Source: Fusobacteriaceae bacterium UBA2433
Lineage (GTDB): Bacteria; Fusobacteriota; Fusobacteriia; Fusobacteriales; Fusobacteriaceae
Reading direction: 5' to 3'
Length of the DNA stretch: 22,631 nt
Assembly: GCA_002342785.1 (NCBI GenBank)
Contig: DDQV01000086.1
Span: 1 to 22,631, forward strand
The notes below the pieces were generated by a model that worked only from the letters and a program-made list of their open reading frames with translations, ran no database searches and was not told the origin of the DNA. The translations under genes were made by a program, and so were the position numbers. Shown piece after piece: positions 1 to 6,147 of this stretch (the stretch's first letter is position 1; every line of letters begins with the position of its first letter).

Positions 1-19
1 TACCGCGAAACATCAGTTT

Positions 20-1882
20 TTAATTAATACTTTTCTTTATTTGTTCTAAATTTGTAAGAAGAACGGCTATATCATTTCCTGTTACTCCACTTATTCTTGT
101 TGCTTCTCCTATAGAAATAGGTTTTATTTGATTTAAACCATCTTTAGCTATATTAGATAATCCAATTATATTTTCAAATTTAAATCCTTCTGGTATTTTT
201 AGAGACTCTAATTTTTTAAATTTTTCTATTTGTACTTTTTCTCTTTCAATAAATGAATTGTATTTAATTATTGTTTCAATTTGATTTTTAATAAATGTTG
301 GTAAAGTTTTAGTTTCTATAATTAAAGCTAAAGAATCATAAGTAACTTCTTTTTGTTTTAATAATTCAGATAAATTTACACCTTTTCCAAATTTATTTTT
401 AGCATCTACACTTTTTAAAACTTCATTTGCTTGTTTCATAGAAATATTTATTCCATTTATTCTTTCAACTTCAAATTTTATAATTTCTATAGCTTCTTCT
501 AAAAATTTAATTTTTTCATTAGAAACAAGACCTATCTCTTTAGTTTTTTCCAATAATCTCATAAATGCATTATCAAATCTAAGTGTTAATCTATACTCTG
601 CTCTTGAAGGTAACACTCTATAAGGTTCTGGAGTTTTTTTATGAATTATATCATCAATCAACACTCCAAGATAACCTTCAGTTCTATCTATTATAACAGG
701 GGATTGCCCTAATACTTTTCTACTAGCATTTACTCCTGCTAAAAATCCTTGAGCTGCAGCTTCTTCATATCCAGAAGTACCATTTATCTGACCTGCAAAA
801 TAAAGATTTTTTATTTTTTTACTTTCTAAACTAGGATATAATTGAGATGAAGGAGCATAATCATATTCCACAGCATAACCATATCTCATTATTTTTGCAT
901 CTTCTAATCCTGCAATGGTTCTCATCATTTTCTCTTGAGCAAATGGTGGCATAGCTGTTGTTAAACCATTTACATAAAGTTCATTCGATTCCTTTGATTC
1001 TAACTCTAAAAATATTTGATGATTTGTTTTTTCAGGAAAATTTAACACCTTTCTATCTAGTGAAGGACAATGTCTTGGTCCGTGAGTTTCTATTATGCCA
1101 CTTACTATTGGTGAATATTCCAATAAATCTTGAGCAACTTTTATAGTTTCAGATGTTGTATATGTTAACCATGTAGGTGCATTACTATTATTTTCTTTTT
1201 TTGTAAATAATGAGAAATATTTTGGGCTGTCTTCTCCATGTAATTCTTTCATTTTGCTAAAATCGACAGTTCTCATATCTATTCTAGGAGGTGTAGCGGT
1301 TTGATATCTATCCATTATTATTCCATTTTTTTTTAATGAATCAGAAAGTTTTTCAGCAGATTTTTCTCCTATTCTACCAGCAGGATATTTTACATTTCCA
1401 ATAACTATTCGTCCTTTTAAAAAAGTTCCAGTAGCCAATACTACTGAACTCGCTTTATATTTTAATCCTAGATCTGATATAACTCCTTTTATTTGTCCGT
1501 CCTCAATAATAATATCATCTATTGTCCCTTGAATACTATCTAAATTAGGAGTATCTTCTAATAAATGTTTCATTTTTATCCTATACCAATATTTATCTGC
1601 TTGTCCACGAGTTATTCTAGCTGCAGGTCCTTTACTAGTGTTTAAATGTTTTAATTGCAAATTATACTTATCGATATGTTTTCCTATTTCTCCTCCTAAC
1701 ATATCTATTTCTGCGACTATATGGCTTTTTCCTGGTCCACCTATAGAAGGATTACAAGACATCATAGCTATAGTATCTAGATATATTGTGAATAAAGCCG
1801 TTTTTAATCCTAATCTTGCTGAGGCTAATGCTGCTTCACATCCAGCATGTCCTCCTCCTACAACAATTACATCGTAATTCAT
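20..1882 (-). CDS. mnmG: tRNA uridine-34 5-carboxymethylaminomethyl modification enzyme MnmG (GidA)
   Basis: This is the FAD-dependent partner of MnmE. The complex installs the (carboxymethyl)aminomethyl group on wobble U34 of certain tRNAs in the cytoplasm. Visible motifs are the N-terminal dinucleotide-binding GGGHAGCEAA at about residues 9-18, the family signature MSCNPSIGGPGKSHIVAE near residues 41-58, and a second conserved block, YFAGQINGTSGYEEAAAQG, near 360. The product is about 620 residues, the normal family length. I chose the ATG at 1882 (MNYDVIVVGGG) because GGAG lies 7 bases upstream; an in-frame ATG at 1900 is less well placed. It is last in the leftward rpmH-to-mnmG cluster but is separated from mnmE by a strong terminator, so it probably has its own promoter, which I could not locate convincingly. 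Confidence 0.97.
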   Translation of the reverse strand: MNYDVIVVGGGHAGCEAALASARLGLKTALFTIYLDTIAMMSCNPSIGGPGKSHIVAEIDMLGGEIGKHIDKYNLQLKHLNTSKGPAARITRGQADKYWYRIKMKHLLEDTPNLDSIQGTIDDIIIEDGQIKGVISDLGLKYKASSVVLATGTFLKGRIVIGNVKYPAGRIGEKSAEKLSDSLKKNGIIMDRYQTATPPRIDMRTVDFSKMKELHGEDSPKYFSLFTKKENNSNAPTWLTYTTSETIKVAQDLLEYSPIVSGIIETHGPRHCPSLDRKVLNFPEKTNHQIFLELESKESNELYVNGLTTAMPPFAQEKMMRTIAGLEDAKIMRYGYAVEYDYAPSSQLYPSLESKKIKNLYFAGQINGTSGYEEAAAQGFLAGVNASRKVLGQSPVIIDRTEGYLGVLIDDIIHKKTPEPYRVLPSRAEYRLTLRFDNAFMRLLEKTKEIGLVSNEKIKFLEEAIEIIKFEVERINGINISMKQANEVLKSVDAKNKFGKGVNLSELLKQKEVTYDSLALIIETKTLPTFIKNQIETIIKYNSFIEREKVQIEKFKKLESLKIPEGFKFENIIGLSNIAKDGLNQIKPISIGEATRISGVTGNDIAVLLTNLEQIKKSIN

Positions 1883-1903
1883 AAGTTCTCCTTTTTTCAT
1901 AGT

Positions 1904-1924
1904 TTATTTTTGTTTATATACATT
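1904..1924 (+). repeat. Degenerate iteron-like site upstream of mnmG
   Basis: TTATTTTTG followed by TTTATATACATT matches the iteron at 5952-5972 at 19 of 21 positions, in the same plus-strand orientation. It lies in the mnmE-mnmG gap, just 22 bp from the mnmG start. The gap is AT-rich, so a partly fortuitous match is possible. Its position directly upstream of a gene start parallels the mazG and ispE sites. Confidence 0.4.
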
Positions 1925-1957
1925 AATTTTTTTTTAAATATAAGTACCTATATTCAA

Positions 1958-1990
1958 ATAAAAAATACTGCAGAAATATCTGCAGTATTT
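1958..1990 (-). terminator. Intrinsic terminator of mnmE
   Basis: A perfect 11-bp stem (1963-1973 with 1980-1990, containing CTGCAG in both arms) encloses a 6-base loop. Read on the minus strand it is followed by a run of T. It starts 16 bp after the mnmE stop codon and separates mnmE from mnmG. Confidence 0.85.
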
Positions 1991-2005
1991 CATATTTTTT
2001 TAAAC

Positions 2006-3373
2006 TTATTTCCCTACACAAAAGTTACTAAATATATGGTCTAAAACATCTTCTGAAGAAATTTCTCCAGTCACTTCTGATAGTGCATCAAGAGCTTCTT
2101 TTAAATCTATAGCTATTAAATCCATTGGAAGTCCTATATTTATTGTTTCAAATATATTTTCTATTGCTTCTTTAGTTTTAACTAAAGCAGACCTATGTCT
2201 AATATTAGTTATTACCAAAGTCTCAGAAGAATCTTCAACTTTACCTGATATAATATAAGAATATATTTCATCTTCCATTTTAGATATTCCTATATTATTT
2301 TTTGCTGAAATTTTAATCCATTTATCTATTTTATCTAACTTAGATAAATCTATTTTCTGCTCTATGTCTATTTTATTCAATATTCCAACAACTTTTTCAC
2401 TTTGAATACTATTGTGTACTCTAATATCTTCTTCACTAAGTTTTCTAGAACCATCTACAACAAATAAAACTAAATCAGAATCTTTTAATAACTTTTCAGA
2501 TTTTTCTACCCCAATGCTCTCAATAAAATCATCTGTATTTCTTATTCCAGCTGTATCAACTAAGATAAGTGGAATACCTTTTATATTAATAATTTCTTCT
2601 ATTACATCTCTTGTTGTACCAGGTATATGAGTTACTATTGCCCTTTCTTCTTTTAATAAAGAATTTAATAAACTAGATTTTCCTACATTAGGTTTCCCAA
2701 CTATTGCAGTTTTAACTCCTTCTTTAATCATTTTTCCTTGACTATAAGAAGCTGATAACTTATCTGAAGTTTCTAAAACTTCTTTTAAATTATTGACTAG
2801 ACCTTTTGGTAAAGGATCATCAATACCTTCTTCAGGATAATCTAAAACTACATTTATATGAGCAACTACATCTAAAAGTAGTTTTTTTAAATGTAATATT
2901 TGATCTTTTAAATCTCCTCTTAATTGATCGAGTGAAAGAGATAAGCTTTTTTCAGTTTTACTATGAATCAAATCAATTACAGCTTCTGCCTGAGTAAGAT
3001 CTAATCTACCATTCATAAATGCACGTTTTGTAAACTCACCTTGTTCAGCAATTCTACATCCATTAGATAAAACTAATTCTAATACTTTTTCTGTCATAAG
3101 ATATCCACCATGACAATTTATTTCTACTATATCTTCTTTAGTATAAGTTTTAGGACCCTTCATTATACTAACCATTACTTCATCTATTAACTTTTCACCT
3201 GAATATAAATGACCATAATTAATACTAAAATTTTTCAAATCTTCTATTTTTTTATTAGATATAGGTTTAAATATTTTTGAAAGAATATTTATAGAGTTAT
3301 CTCCAGACATTCTAACAATTCCTATTCCACCTTCCCCTCTAGGAGTAGATATTGCTGCTATTGTCTCAAACAT
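2006..3373 (-). CDS. mnmE: tRNA modification GTPase MnmE (TrmE)
   Basis: The 455-residue GTPase works with MnmG in wobble-uridine modification. An N-terminal tetrahydrofolate-binding domain (about residues 1-118) and a helical domain surround an inserted G domain. The G domain shows a P-loop GKPNVGKS at 226-233, switch residues PGTTRD at 251-256, DTAG at 273-276, and NKID as G4. The C-terminus ends FCVGK, carrying the conserved catalytic-site Cys of the family. The ATG lies 4 bp beyond the jag stop codon, with GGGG upstream, so translation is probably coupled to jag. Length and motifs are complete. Confidence 0.97.
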   Translation of the reverse strand: MFETIAAISTPRGEGGIGIVRMSGDNSINILSKIFKPISNKKIEDLKNFSINYGHLYSGEKLIDEVMVSIMKGPKTYTKEDIVEINCHGGYLMTEKVLELVLSNGCRIAEQGEFTKRAFMNGRLDLTQAEAVIDLIHSKTEKSLSLSLDQLRGDLKDQILHLKKLLLDVVAHINVVLDYPEEGIDDPLPKGLVNNLKEVLETSDKLSASYSQGKMIKEGVKTAIVGKPNVGKSSLLNSLLKEERAIVTHIPGTTRDVIEEIINIKGIPLILVDTAGIRNTDDFIESIGVEKSEKLLKDSDLVLFVVDGSRKLSEEDIRVHNSIQSEKVVGILNKIDIEQKIDLSKLDKIDKWIKISAKNNIGISKMEDEIYSYIISGKVEDSSETLVITNIRHRSALVKTKEAIENIFETINIGLPMDLIAIDLKEALDALSEVTGEISSEDVLDHIFSNFCVGK

Positions 3374-3377
3374 AGTT

Positions 3378-4013
3378 TTACCCCATTTTCTTTCTTTTAA
3401 TTACAATATATCTTTTAGGATCTCGACCTTCACTAAATGTATCAAGTTCTTTATATTTATTAACTATCTCATGAATAATCTTTCTTTCTCTTGGTGGCAT
3501 AGGATTTAATTTTACTATTTTATCAGTATTTAATGCTTTCTCAGCCATTTTTCTGGCTAAATCTCTAAGAGTTTCAGCTCTTTTAGCTTTAAAACCTTCT
3601 ACATCCACTTCTACTTTGACGCTTTTGCATAAAGAATTTAAAAGATACTCAAAACTATTTAAAGTTTTACCTTTTTTTCCAATAATTATTCCATTATCTT
3701 CACCAGATAAATTAATTAAAACATAATGATCTCTAGCTTCTAAAACTTCGACTTTTAAAACTAATCCCATATTATTTAGTAATTCATTGGCTTTTTTTAC
3801 TACTGTATCTTCAATTTTTACATCTATAACTTCAACTGATTTTTTTATTTTAATCTTATATTCTCCATTTTTTTTAAAAAAACCAAAAAATGAAGTTGCT
3901 TTTGATATTTCTATAATTTCTATAATTTTGTTCTTGTCAATATTATAATCTTTTACTACTTTTATTATAGCTTCATCTTTTGAATTAGCTTTGATTTGAT
4001 AAGTTAAGTTCAT
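3378..4013 (-). CDS. jag: RNA-binding protein Jag/KhpB (Jag_N, KH and R3H domains)
   Basis: About 211 residues in three domains. A Jag N-terminal domain (residues 1-55) ends in the SFFGFFKKNGEYKI stretch. A KH domain carries the GKKG loop (GIIIGKKGKTLNSFEYLL, near 110). A C-terminal R3H-type domain contains PMPPRERKIIHE. Jag/KhpB proteins bind RNA and are linked to envelope growth; they are commonly encoded beside yidC, as here. I prefer the ATG at 4013, 1 bp after the yidC stop codon, with GAGG inside the yidC end. An in-frame ATG at 4025 would overlap yidC and add four residues. It is probably translated from the same message as yidC and mnmE. Confidence 0.93.
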   Translation of the reverse strand: MNLTYQIKANSKDEAIIKVVKDYNIDKNKIIEIIEISKATSFFGFFKKNGEYKIKIKKSVEVIDVKIEDTVVKKANELLNNMGLVLKVEVLEARDHYVLINLSGEDNGIIIGKKGKTLNSFEYLLNSLCKSVKVEVDVEGFKAKRAETLRDLARKMAEKALNTDKIVKLNPMPPRERKIIHEIVNKYKELDTFSEGRDPKRYIVIKRKKMG

Positions 4014-4014
4014 T

Positions 4015-4671
4015 TTATACCTCATCCCTTCTACTCATAATATAATATTGTTGTGCTACTGAAGCCAAACTAGATACAAACCAATACAACTGTAAACCTG
4101 ATGGCATTTTATATGAGATAAAAATCATCATTATAGGAAACATATAGGTCATCATTTTCATTTGTGGATTAGAAGATCCTTGACTTGCACTCATTAATTT
4201 TTGCTGAAAATAAGATACAGCACCATTTAATAAAGGTAATAAATAAAATGGATCTGGTTGAGATAATGTTAACCAAAGAAACTTTGATCCTTCTGCTACT
4301 ACTCCTCCATCTGCTCCTGTTTTTCTTAAAACACCAAAAAGCGCAAATAATATTGGCATTTGTAATAATATTGGTAAACAACCACTTGCTGGATTTACTT
4401 TATGTATTTTATATAGTTCAATTGTTTTCTGATTTAATGTTTGTGCATCATTTTTATATTTTTCTTTGAGTGCTTCTAATTTAGGTTGTAATTTTTTCAT
4501 TGCACTCATCGATTTATCTTGTTTTAACGTAAGAGGTAACAATACTAATTTTATTAAAATTGTTATACCTATTATAGCTAATCCGTAATTTCCAAAAATA
4601 TTATACATTATTTCTATCGCACTTTCTAAAATCCCTTGAAGTGCTCTGTATATAGCTCCGATTCCAACCAA
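4015..4671 (-). CDS. yidC: Membrane protein insertase YidC (Oxa1 family, compact form)
   Basis: It inserts and folds inner-membrane proteins, alone or with SecYEG. The TTG at 4671 is the best start, because AAGGAGG lies 7 bases upstream; this gives about 218 residues. The protein begins directly with the conserved core: a first transmembrane helix (GLAIIGITILIKLVLLPLTL), a cytoplasmic hairpin (QPKLEALKEKYKND), a second helix (GCLPILLQMPILFALFGVL), and later hydrophobic segments ending in the QLYWFVSSLASVAQQ helix. The large periplasmic P1 domain of proteobacterial YidC is absent, and I see no lipobox. The usual Arg of the hydrophilic groove appears as Lys (ILIKLVLLPL). It sits between yidD and jag in the standard order. 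Confidence 0.95.
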   Translation of the reverse strand: MVGIGAIYRALQGILESAIEIMYNIFGNYGLAIIGITILIKLVLLPLTLKQDKSMSAMKKLQPKLEALKEKYKNDAQTLNQKTIELYKIHKVNPASGCLPILLQMPILFALFGVLRKTGADGGVVAEGSKFLWLTLSQPDPFYLLPLLNGAVSYFQQKLMSASQGSSNPQMKMMTYMFPIMMIFISYKMPSGLQLYWFVSSLASVAQQYYIMSRRDEV

Positions 4672-4690
4672 CTTTGTTCCTCCTTGTAAT

Positions 4691-4900
4691 TTAAGGTATC
4701 GGGTCGTAACCACCCTTATGGAAAGGATGACATTTTAATAATCTTTTAAGACCTAAAAATATACCTTTGATACTTCCATATTTTTCTATTGCTTGAATCA
4801 TATAACTCGAACAAGTAGGATGAAACCTACAATTTTTTTTTAAGACTGGTGATATAAACCATTGATATAATTTTATTAGTAATATTAAAAAATATTTCAT
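4691..4900 (-). CDS. yidD: Membrane protein insertion efficiency factor YidD
   Basis: A 69-residue protein of the YidD (UPF0161) family, thought to assist YidC-dependent insertion. Visible signatures are an amphipathic N-terminus (LIKLYQWFISPVL), the conserved CRFHPTCSSYMIQAIEKYG with two Cys, and the C-terminal CHPFHKGGYDPIP. The ATG overlaps the rnpA stop codon by 4 bp (ATGA type), so the two are likely translationally coupled. Its stop codon lies about 20 bp before the yidC TTG. Confidence 0.95.
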   Translation of the reverse strand: MKYFLILLIKLYQWFISPVLKKNCRFHPTCSSYMIQAIEKYGSIKGIFLGLKRLLKCHPFHKGGYDPIP

Positions 4901-5235
4901 AAGAACATTTTTGCTCTTTTAAATATTTTTATACTATCTTTTTCGACCATTGATAATTTTAAAGTCTTAAATTGTTCTCCTGCATTTTTTTTAGCTATAA
5001 ATACTATGTCATATCCTTGTTTTAAATTATTTTCTTGTTTATTAAAACTCTCTCTAAAAAGTCTTTTTAATTTATTCCGACAAACAGCATTGCCAGTTTT
5101 TTTACTAGCGACTACTCCTAATCTATTTTTTTTAAAATTATTTTTTTTAAAATAGATTAATTGAAAATAACCAAAATATTTTTCTCCTTGGTTATATACT
5201 TTTAAAAAATCTGATTTTGTTTTTAATTTCAACAT
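4897..5235 (-). CDS. rnpA: Ribonuclease P protein component
   Basis: The 112-residue protein subunit of RNase P assists the catalytic RNA in 5' maturation of tRNAs. The family signature is clear: RLGVVASKKTGNAVCRNKLKRLFRESF (about residues 38-64), where the more usual RN.. motif appears as CRNKLKR. The ATG follows a CCTTA-type complement (AAGGAG on the minus strand). It lies downstream of rpmH, as in most bacteria, with a terminator-like hairpin between them, and overlaps yidD by 4 bp. Confidence 0.95.
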   Translation of the reverse strand: MLKLKTKSDFLKVYNQGEKYFGYFQLIYFKKNNFKKNRLGVVASKKTGNAVCRNKLKRLFRESFNKQENNLKQGYDIVFIAKKNAGEQFKTLKLSMVEKDSIKIFKRAKMFL

Positions 5236-5253
5236 AAAATCTCCTTAAGATAT

Positions 5254-5287
5254 TTTTAAAAACCCGGTGATATAAACACCGGGTTTT
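5254..5287 (-). terminator. Terminator or attenuator between rpmH and rnpA
   Basis: A perfect 11-bp stem (5259-5269 with 5277-5287, core ACCCGGTG/CACCGGGT) with a 7-base loop is followed on the minus strand by a T-rich tail. One arm overlaps the rpmH stop codon (5286-5288). It should limit read-through from the strong rpmH promoter into rnpA, so leakage could set RNase P protein levels. Confidence 0.8.
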
Positions 5288-5426
5288 ATGCTGACAGTTT
5301 TGTTCTACCTTTAGCTCTTCTTCTTTTTAAAACAGATCTTCCTGCTTTAGTTGCCATTCTTTTTCTAAATCCGTGTTCTTTTTTTCTTTTTCTATTATTT
5401 GGTTGAAAAGTTCTCTTGCTTGCCAT
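5286..5426 (-). CDS. rpmH: 50S ribosomal protein L34
   Basis: A 46-residue ribosomal protein of the large subunit. The translation begins MASKRTFQPNNRKRKKEHGF and ends AKGRTKLSA, with the family's RKRMATKAGRSVLKRRRAKGR block. A strong Shine-Dalgarno (AGGAGGTG) precedes the ATG at 5426. It is the first gene of the leftward cluster and is divergent from the replication initiator gene, the position at which rpmH normally faces dnaA. Confidence 0.97.
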   Translation of the reverse strand: MASKRTFQPNNRKRKKEHGFRKRMATKAGRSVLKRRRAKGRTKLSA

Positions 5427-5471
5427 TTTGAATTACACCTCCTAATTGCTTTTAAAAAAATTGTCATTTCA

Positions 5472-5507
5472 GTTTATAATTCTAATATATAAGTTATATT
5501 TTGTCAA
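5472..5507 (-). promoter_or_regulatory. Promoter of rpmH
   Basis: Read on the minus strand, a perfect TTGACA (-35, 5507-5502) is followed after exactly 17 bp by TAGAAT (-10, 5484-5479). This is a near-consensus sigma-70-type promoter about 50-80 bp upstream of the rpmH start, suited to a highly expressed ribosomal gene. Confidence 0.85.
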
Positions 5508-5649
5508 GATAATTTTAAATTAGTTTTTTATAAAAGTAACATAAAAAGAGTATTTGTTTTTTGTAAAATGTAGTAAAAGTAAAGTCATTATTTGTTATAA
5601 AGGATTTCTATATTTTTCAAGGGATAGAAAGAAAATAATGTTAAAATAA

Positions 5650-5972
5650 TTATTATTGTAAATATACATAGTCAGAAAGCCTTTATATTCAAGGAATTTC
5701 AACTGTTTGTAAACTTTAATCTCAATAAACATATGAAAAAACAAAACAAAAAATTATTATTGTATATGTACATAATTAAAAATTATTGTTTTTAAAGGGA
5801 TTAGTTATAGTAAGGTTAGATAGAATACTAGTAAATTCAGTAAATCTATTGACAAAAAATTATTATTGTATGTGTACATATAATAATCCTAAGATTATTA
5901 TAAATAATTTTTTCTAAGACTAGTATTATTAAGAGTTTTAAAATATTGTTGTTATTATTGTTTATATACATA
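5650..5972 (+). repeat. Array of four 21-bp direct iterons
   Basis: Copies lie at 5650-5670, 5754-5774, 5860-5880 and 5952-5972, all in plus orientation. Each begins TTATTATTG and continues respectively TAAATATACATA, TATATGTACATA, TATGTGTACATA and TTTATATACATA. Start-to-start spacing is 104, 106 and 92 bp, so the sites are widely spaced, unlike most plasmid iteron arrays. A fifth, degenerate copy may lie at 6110-6131 (ATTATTG then TTATATGTATACA), just before the rep ribosome binding site. They are the likely binding sites of the adjacent Rep protein. Confidence 0.85.
5879..5902. repeat. Perfect 10-bp inverted repeat in the origin region
   Basis: TATAATAATC (5879-5888) and GATTATTATA (5893-5902) flank a 4-base loop. 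It begins at the end of the third iteron. The role is unknown; it could aid DNA melting or form a cruciform. Confidence 0.6.
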
Positions 5973-5982
5973 ATATTAACAT

Positions 5983-6026
5983 AAGCTTTTTAAAATTATT
6001 ATTTGAGTAATAATGCTAATAAGCTT
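5983..6026. repeat. Imperfect dyad bounded by AAGCTT
   Basis: AAGCTT at 5983-5988 and 6021-6026 bound an AT-rich imperfect palindrome centred on TTTGAG (ATTATT on one side, AATAAT on the other). It lies between the last strong iteron and the rep operator. Confidence 0.5.
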
Positions 6027-6044
6027 ATAAAATATAACAAATAA

Positions 6045-6094
6045 GATGTATACTATCAAAAATAAAAATTGAATTTATTTATTTTTGATGGTAT
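6045..6094. promoter_or_regulatory. Probable rep promoter overlapped by an iteron-related inverted-repeat operator
   Basis: Arms at 6050-6066 and 6078-6094 form a 17-bp inverted repeat with one mismatch and an 11-bp spacer. Each arm contains TTATTTTTG in opposite orientation, 8 of 9 bases of the iteron start. The left arm is a fuller iteron on the minus strand (6045-6065, TTATTTTTG then ATAGTATACATC). TTGAAT (6069-6074) and TATTAT (6092-6097), 17 bp apart, could be the -35 and -10. Sharing of motif between direct iterons and an inverted operator over the rep promoter is typical of autoregulated iteron plasmids (pSC101, R6K, pPS10). Autorepression is inferred. Confidence 0.7.
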
Positions 6095-6147
6095 TATATA
6101 TGACACTAAGATTATTGTTATATGTATACAAAATTAATGGAGGAGTC

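Larger units (their letters stand above)
5427..6147. other. Putative chromosomal replication origin region
   Basis: A 720-bp, extremely AT-rich gap between divergent rpmH and the replication initiator gene. It holds four direct iterons, an inverted-repeat operator overlapping a probable rep promoter, two further dyads (5879-5902 and 5983-6026), and a near-pure A/T stretch from about 5880 to 6050 that could be the unwinding element. I see no copy of the canonical DnaA box TTATCCACA in it. Coding direction also switches here: every gene to the left points left, and rep through spoVG point right, as expected at a bidirectional origin. Origin function is inferred. Confidence 0.7.

Noticed and set aside
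1497..1519. Minus-strand TTATTATTGAG inside mnmG resembling an iteron
   Set aside because: Only the left half matches; the right half is GC-richer coding sequence for DDIIIEDGQ.
5849..5884. TTGACA at 5849-5854 with TATAAT at 5879-5884 as a rep promoter
   Set aside because: The spacer would be 24 bp, far outside the usual range, and the site overlaps an iteron. The 6069-6097 pair is better placed.
5650..5972. Regularly spaced repeats as a CRISPR array
   Set aside because: The units are not palindromic, the gaps are 71-85 bp and uneven, copies recur singly elsewhere, and no cas gene is present. Iterons fit better.
6085..6147. Upstream in-frame TTG start for the replication initiator
   Set aside because: It lies inside the operator arm and has no ribosome binding site. 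The ATG at 6148 has a strong one.
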